Assembly (NCBI GenBank): GCA_029959605.1 | Contig: JASCOC010000007.1 | Span: 62,001-126,000 of the forward strand | Origin: Lysobacteraceae bacterium PS02340 | GTDB taxonomy: Bacteria > Pseudomonadota > Gammaproteobacteria > Xanthomonadales > Xanthomonadaceae | Direction of reading: 5' to 3' | Length of the DNA stretch: 64,000 nt | Part shown: positions 61,901 to 64,000 of the stretch, piece after piece | Position numbering within the stretch: position 1 is the first letter of the stretch | Layout of the letters: every line of letters starts with the position of its first letter | Notes under the pieces: model-generated | Database searches by the model: none | What the model was told of the DNA's origin: nothing | What the model saw: only the letters and a program-made list of their open reading frames with translations | Made by a program: the position numbers and the translations under genes

Positions 61901-64000
61901 TGCCGGGCAGGTGGCGCAGGACGCCGAGCATCTGGAGGCCGAGCGCGCTGCGCAGGCGGAAAGCGAGCGGCTCGAAGCTGAGCGAACAGAGAGCGAGCGT
62001 GTCGAGGCCGAGCGTCTCGAACAGGACCGCGTGGACGCAGAACGCCTCGCGCTTGCAGAGGCCGAACGCGCCGAGTCGGAACGCGTCGAGCGCGAGCGTC
62101 TGGAACAGAAGCGTCTCGACGCCGAGCGTCTCGCGCAAGCCGAAGCCGAACAGGCCGAAGCAGCGCGCCTCGACGCAGAGCGTGTCGAGACCGAGCGTCT
62201 GGAGCAGGAACGCCTCGCTGCCGAGCGTCTCGCACAGGCTGAAGCCGAACAGGTGGAAGCGGCCCGGATCGAAGCCGAGCGTGTCGAGTCCGAGCGGCTG
62301 GAAGCGGAGCGTCTCGCCGCCGAGCGGGCTGCGCAGGACGAAGCCGAGCAGGCTGCGCTCGCGCGCCTCGAGATCGAACGTGCAGACGCGGAACGCGTCG
62401 AAGCCGAGCGCGTCGCAGCCGAGCAGCGGGAGCAGGCACGTCTGGCGGCCGAGCAGGCTGCGGAGACGGACGACACCGCTGCGGCGACGGATCAGGCTGC
62501 GTCGGACAACATCGAAATAGAGGATGCGCGTCAGGCCGATGCTGCGCGGATCGCGATCGAAGCGTTCGAGAAACTGCGCCGTCAGGCCCACATCGACGCC
62601 AGTGTGCTGGTCGCCGAGCGTGCCCGCTTCGATCAGGACGAAGCCGCACGTCGTCTGCGCGATGCCGAGGCGGTTGCCGCAGAGGCGAGCGCGTTGTCCG
62701 CAGAAGACTCCCTTGACGCTGCTGCAGACGACGTCGATGCAGTCGGGATCGTCGGCGCTGCGTCCGATGTCCAAGCGCCATCGAACGAGGACGTGGCGAC
62801 GCCGCTGGAGATCGAATCGACAGACGTTGCCGAAGCTGCGCTGGTCTCCGACGTCATCGATGTCGAAGACGCTTCGGATGCGATCTCGGATCCGGCCGAC
62901 AACGCCGACCCGGAAACCATCGACATCACAGCGTCTGCGGCAGACATCGAAGCGGACGCGTTGATTATCGACCCTGAAGTCGACGACGTCGCAGCCGTGC
63001 CACCTTCCGAGCTCGAAGTTGCTCCAGTCGATTCGATCGACGATGAGACGGTCGCGCCGGCAGACACCGCCGAAGCCGGGATTCCGGCCGATGCAACCGG
63101 TTCCTTGCCCACCGACGAGCTGCCGACCAGCGAAGACGATCCCGATACCGCGCTCGCGCTCGAGGGTCTCGATCCGGAACTGATCGACATCTTCGTCGAA
63201 GAAGGCATCGACCTGCTCGACCATTCCGACGGCCTGCTGGCGCAGCTGCGGGTCGCGCCCGACAACCGCGACGCGGTGGCCGGTCTGCAGCGCGATCTGC
63301 ACACGCTCAAGGGCGGCGCGCGCATGGCCGGCCTGATGGAAATCGGCGAGCTGGGTCATGCGATGGAGACCCTGCTCGAATCCGTGGCCGAGCGTCGGCG
63401 CACGCTGCGACGCGGCGACGTGATGCTGCTCGAGCGCGGCTTCGATCGCCTGCACACGATGGTGACCCGCGCCGGCGACCGGCGCGCGATCGGCCCGTCG
63501 CAGGCGCTGGTCGATGCGTTCAGTGGCAAGCGCCCGAGCGAATCGCAGGCCGCGTCGCCGGCGCCCTCCGACGAGGCGCCGAAGGTCGAACTCGCGCCAT
63601 TGTCCGCACCGCTGCCACTCGACGGCGGTACCGCAGAGGACGAAGAGAGCGCGCTGCGCGGTTCGCAGGAGCAGGTGCGCATCCGCGCCGACCTGCTCGA
63701 CAAGCTGGTCACCTACGCCGGCGAGGTCGCGATCTACCGCGCGCGTCTGGAGCAGCAGCTCGGCGCGTTCCGCGGGGCGATGAACGAACTGGCGCAGACC
63801 AATACGCGTCTGCGCGACCAGCTGCGCCGCCTCGACAGCGAGACCGAAGCGCAGATCGTCGCGCGTTACCAGCGCGAGGGCGAGGACACCGATACCACCT
63901 TCGATCCGCTGGAACTCGACCGCTTCTCGACACTGCAGCAGCTCTCGCGTGGTCTCAGCGAGACCGCGTCCGACTTCGGCAGCCTGCAGCAGATGCTCGA
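58938..64000 (+). CDS. pilL: Pil-Chp hybrid histidine kinase PilL/ChpA (3' end outside window)
   Basis: CheA-like kinase of the twitching chemosensory system; at least 1,687 residues lie in the window and the frame is still open at 64000. Several histidine phosphotransfer modules are visible with the histidine in place: LHQAQGTL (His52), FHTLKGSG (His684), LHTMHGAF (His872) and LHTLKGGAR (His1455). Residues about 995-1175 are an ER/AE-rich repetitive helix, followed by a very acidic Asp/Ala linker to about 1415. The dimerisation, ATPase, CheW and receiver domains expected from the family lie beyond the window. The ATG at 58938 starts [20 protein letters not shown], as in PilL proteins. Confidence 0.93.
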   Translation, partial: MSGLRDAIDHTMLGWIKPELDEVLRQARIELEGFVEAPDDPGRMRLCAGYLHQAQGTLRMVELYAPAMVVEEMERLADALRDGATADRDIASAALLRGMLLLPDYLERLQGGHRDIPIVLLPLLNELRAARGETGLSESILFAPDLARALPDTAPVEDAGIDPDAALRQLRVALQAWPATGSPGDTGALVTGLSALAAQAGTETQRRMLWVASRVADALADGAFAPALHPTLRQVFAGVEREVRQYAQAPRLDATRADGAQEPTRQLLYHVAHSDAAHPALDALRDAFDLQAQLPSEAELEHARGSLGGRNRALLGTVAAAVKEDLLRVKDALDLHLRTGSTDIAGLQPQVDVLAGVADTLGMLGLGAARTVVQQQRDTMRGIVGGAMPASEDTLLDVAGALLYVDATLDDQVSRLGAEVTDGSDDTLAVEAQQSMGVLVREAIANFSDARQALVAFVETSWDHAELQEVPRLLAEVGGALAMLELPQAASYLAGVRLYAERELIARQRVPNGRQLDTFADALASLEYYLEALREQRPNRADILDIARSSLEALGYWPLPEASVAHEAIVDDSPFDEADSATAGFHLDQFARGIEVWEPPVAEREQAPAPVSVDTSPSPTPAPTPARNVAGGFEDVGDEIDDEIREVFLEEFAGEIENLDALLPPWRAQPDNIELVRPIRRVFHTLKGSGRLVGAKALGEFSWSIETMLNRVIDGRPATPAVVEMVDQAFYALPELQAVLRGEATLCADLDTMQANAARIAAGDDTLPVQPAALAMATDTVEVDLEDAPVPVAVESDVAPVASADDATSEIAETAPVAASDEIETVPASVDALLLEILDNEVQGHLQTVGDWLGAIDAGAPADGERLLRALHTMHGAFAMAEVPAIGLLLGPAEEYARRLVAAGTAPDADVTTVLDAVCVAAREALRQLHAPEPRIAVMTALAEQVGALRDRLPEAPVERFEFDLPDDIDALDDLSDSTSIALDQDSDAGQVAQDAEHLEAERAAQAESERLEAERTESERVEAERLEQDRVDAERLALAEAERAESERVERERLEQKRLDAERLAQAEAEQAEAARLDAERVETERLEQERLAAERLAQAEAEQVEAARIEAERVESERLEAERLAAERAAQDEAEQAALARLEIERADAERVEAERVAAEQREQARLAAEQAAETDDTAAATDQAASDNIEIEDARQADAARIAIEAFEKLRRQAHIDASVLVAERARFDQDEAARRLRDAEAVAAEASALSAEDSLDAAADDVDAVGIVGAASDVQAPSNEDVATPLEIESTDVAEAALVSDVIDVEDASDAISDPADNADPETIDITASAADIEADALIIDPEVDDVAAVPPSELEVAPVDSIDDETVAPADTAEAGIPADATGSLPTDELPTSEDDPDTALALEGLDPELIDIFVEEGIDLLDHSDGLLAQLRVAPDNRDAVAGLQRDLHTLKGGARMAGLMEIGELGHAMETLLESVAERRRTLRRGDVMLLERGFDRLHTMVTRAGDRRAIGPSQALVDAFSGKRPSESQAASPAPSDEAPKVELAPLSAPLPLDGGTAEDEESALRGSQEQVRIRADLLDKLVTYAGEVAIYRARLEQQLGAFRGAMNELAQTNTRLRDQLRRLDSETEAQIVARYQREGEDTDTTFDPLELDRFSTLQQLSRGLSETASDFGSLQQML
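61920..62460 (+). repeat. Glu/Arg/Ala-rich repeat inside pilL
   Basis: About 180 codons read as repeats of the kind [10 protein letters not shown] and [11 protein letters not shown]. Two successive units beginning [11 protein letters not shown] are 33 residues (99 bases) apart, and a preceding related unit is 28 residues long. The pattern predicts a long charged single helix or coiled coil. Repeats of this kind can change length by slippage or recombination. Confidence 0.7.

Noticed and set aside
59124..63455. A 1,443-codon open frame on the minus strand opposite pilL
   Set aside because: High GC depletes stop codons in antisense frames. The plus strand here encodes a coherent PilL protein with repeated phosphotransfer motifs, while the minus-strand product is low-complexity (His, Gln, Arg-rich) without any recognisable domain.

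Overview
The window is 64 kb of high-GC bacterial chromosome, densely packed with short gaps and many ATGA or TGATG stop/start overlaps. Gene content points to a gammaproteobacterium of the Xanthomonadaceae/Lysobacteraceae type (Lysobacter- or Luteimonas-like). The evidence is the gmk-rpoZ-spoT-ridA-recG block, separate relA and spoT, a type B ribosomal protein L31, pilMNOPQ behind a divergent mrcA, and tonB-gshB-pilGHIJL. This placement is an inference from gene order and protein sequence. I saw no rRNA, tRNA, CRISPR array, transposase or prophage gene.

Layout. 1-6.4 kb: end of yicC, then gmk, rpoZ, spoT, ridA and recG (nucleotide metabolism, (p)ppGpp, repair). 6.4-14.4 kb: an RcsB-like response regulator followed by a very large YadA-type trimeric autotransporter adhesin. 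An in-frame TAG cuts the adhesin's signal-peptide part from its 2,140-residue body. 14.4-21.4 kb: nucleoside hydrolase, rpmE2, gltA, a small secreted protein, a conserved hypothetical and mrcA (PBP1A). 21.5-26.4 kb: pilMNOPQ, the type IV pilus alignment complex and secretin; the 3' half of pilQ has distinctly lower GC than its surroundings. 26.5-33.4 kb: a six-gene MoxR/Bat operon. 33.4-42.8 kb: a dicarboxylate/amino-acid symporter, dps, hrpA, two tandem paralogous secreted proteins and relA. 42.8-53.1 kb: a TPR-like membrane protein, a fused GT2-GT4 glycosyltransferase, mrcB (PBP1B), a lipoprotein, a YoaA/DinG helicase, tsaB and a signal peptidase I. 53.1-53.4 kb: intergenic REP-type repeats. 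53.4-64 kb: tonB and gshB on the minus strand, then the Pil-Chp chemosensory operon pilG-H-I-J-L; pilL runs off the window.

How the genes work together. Two type IV pilus loci (assembly platform plus secretin, and the chemosensory array that controls pili) frame the window. The tonB-gshB pair beside pilG matches the order in Pseudomonas aeruginosa, where the tonB at this place (tonB3) is needed for twitching. The RcsB-like regulator directly before the adhesin suggests envelope- or surface-responsive control of adhesion. relA and spoT together give the usual two-enzyme control of (p)ppGpp. mrcA and mrcB supply both class A penicillin-binding proteins.

Most notable points: the amber codon inside an otherwise intact adhesin gene, the RcsB-like regulator with a candidate Rcs-like box upstream of it, the mosaic pilQ, the Glu/Arg-rich repetitive helix inside PilL, a pair of REP-like palindromes, and several start codons directly behind a -10 box (possible leaderless mRNAs).
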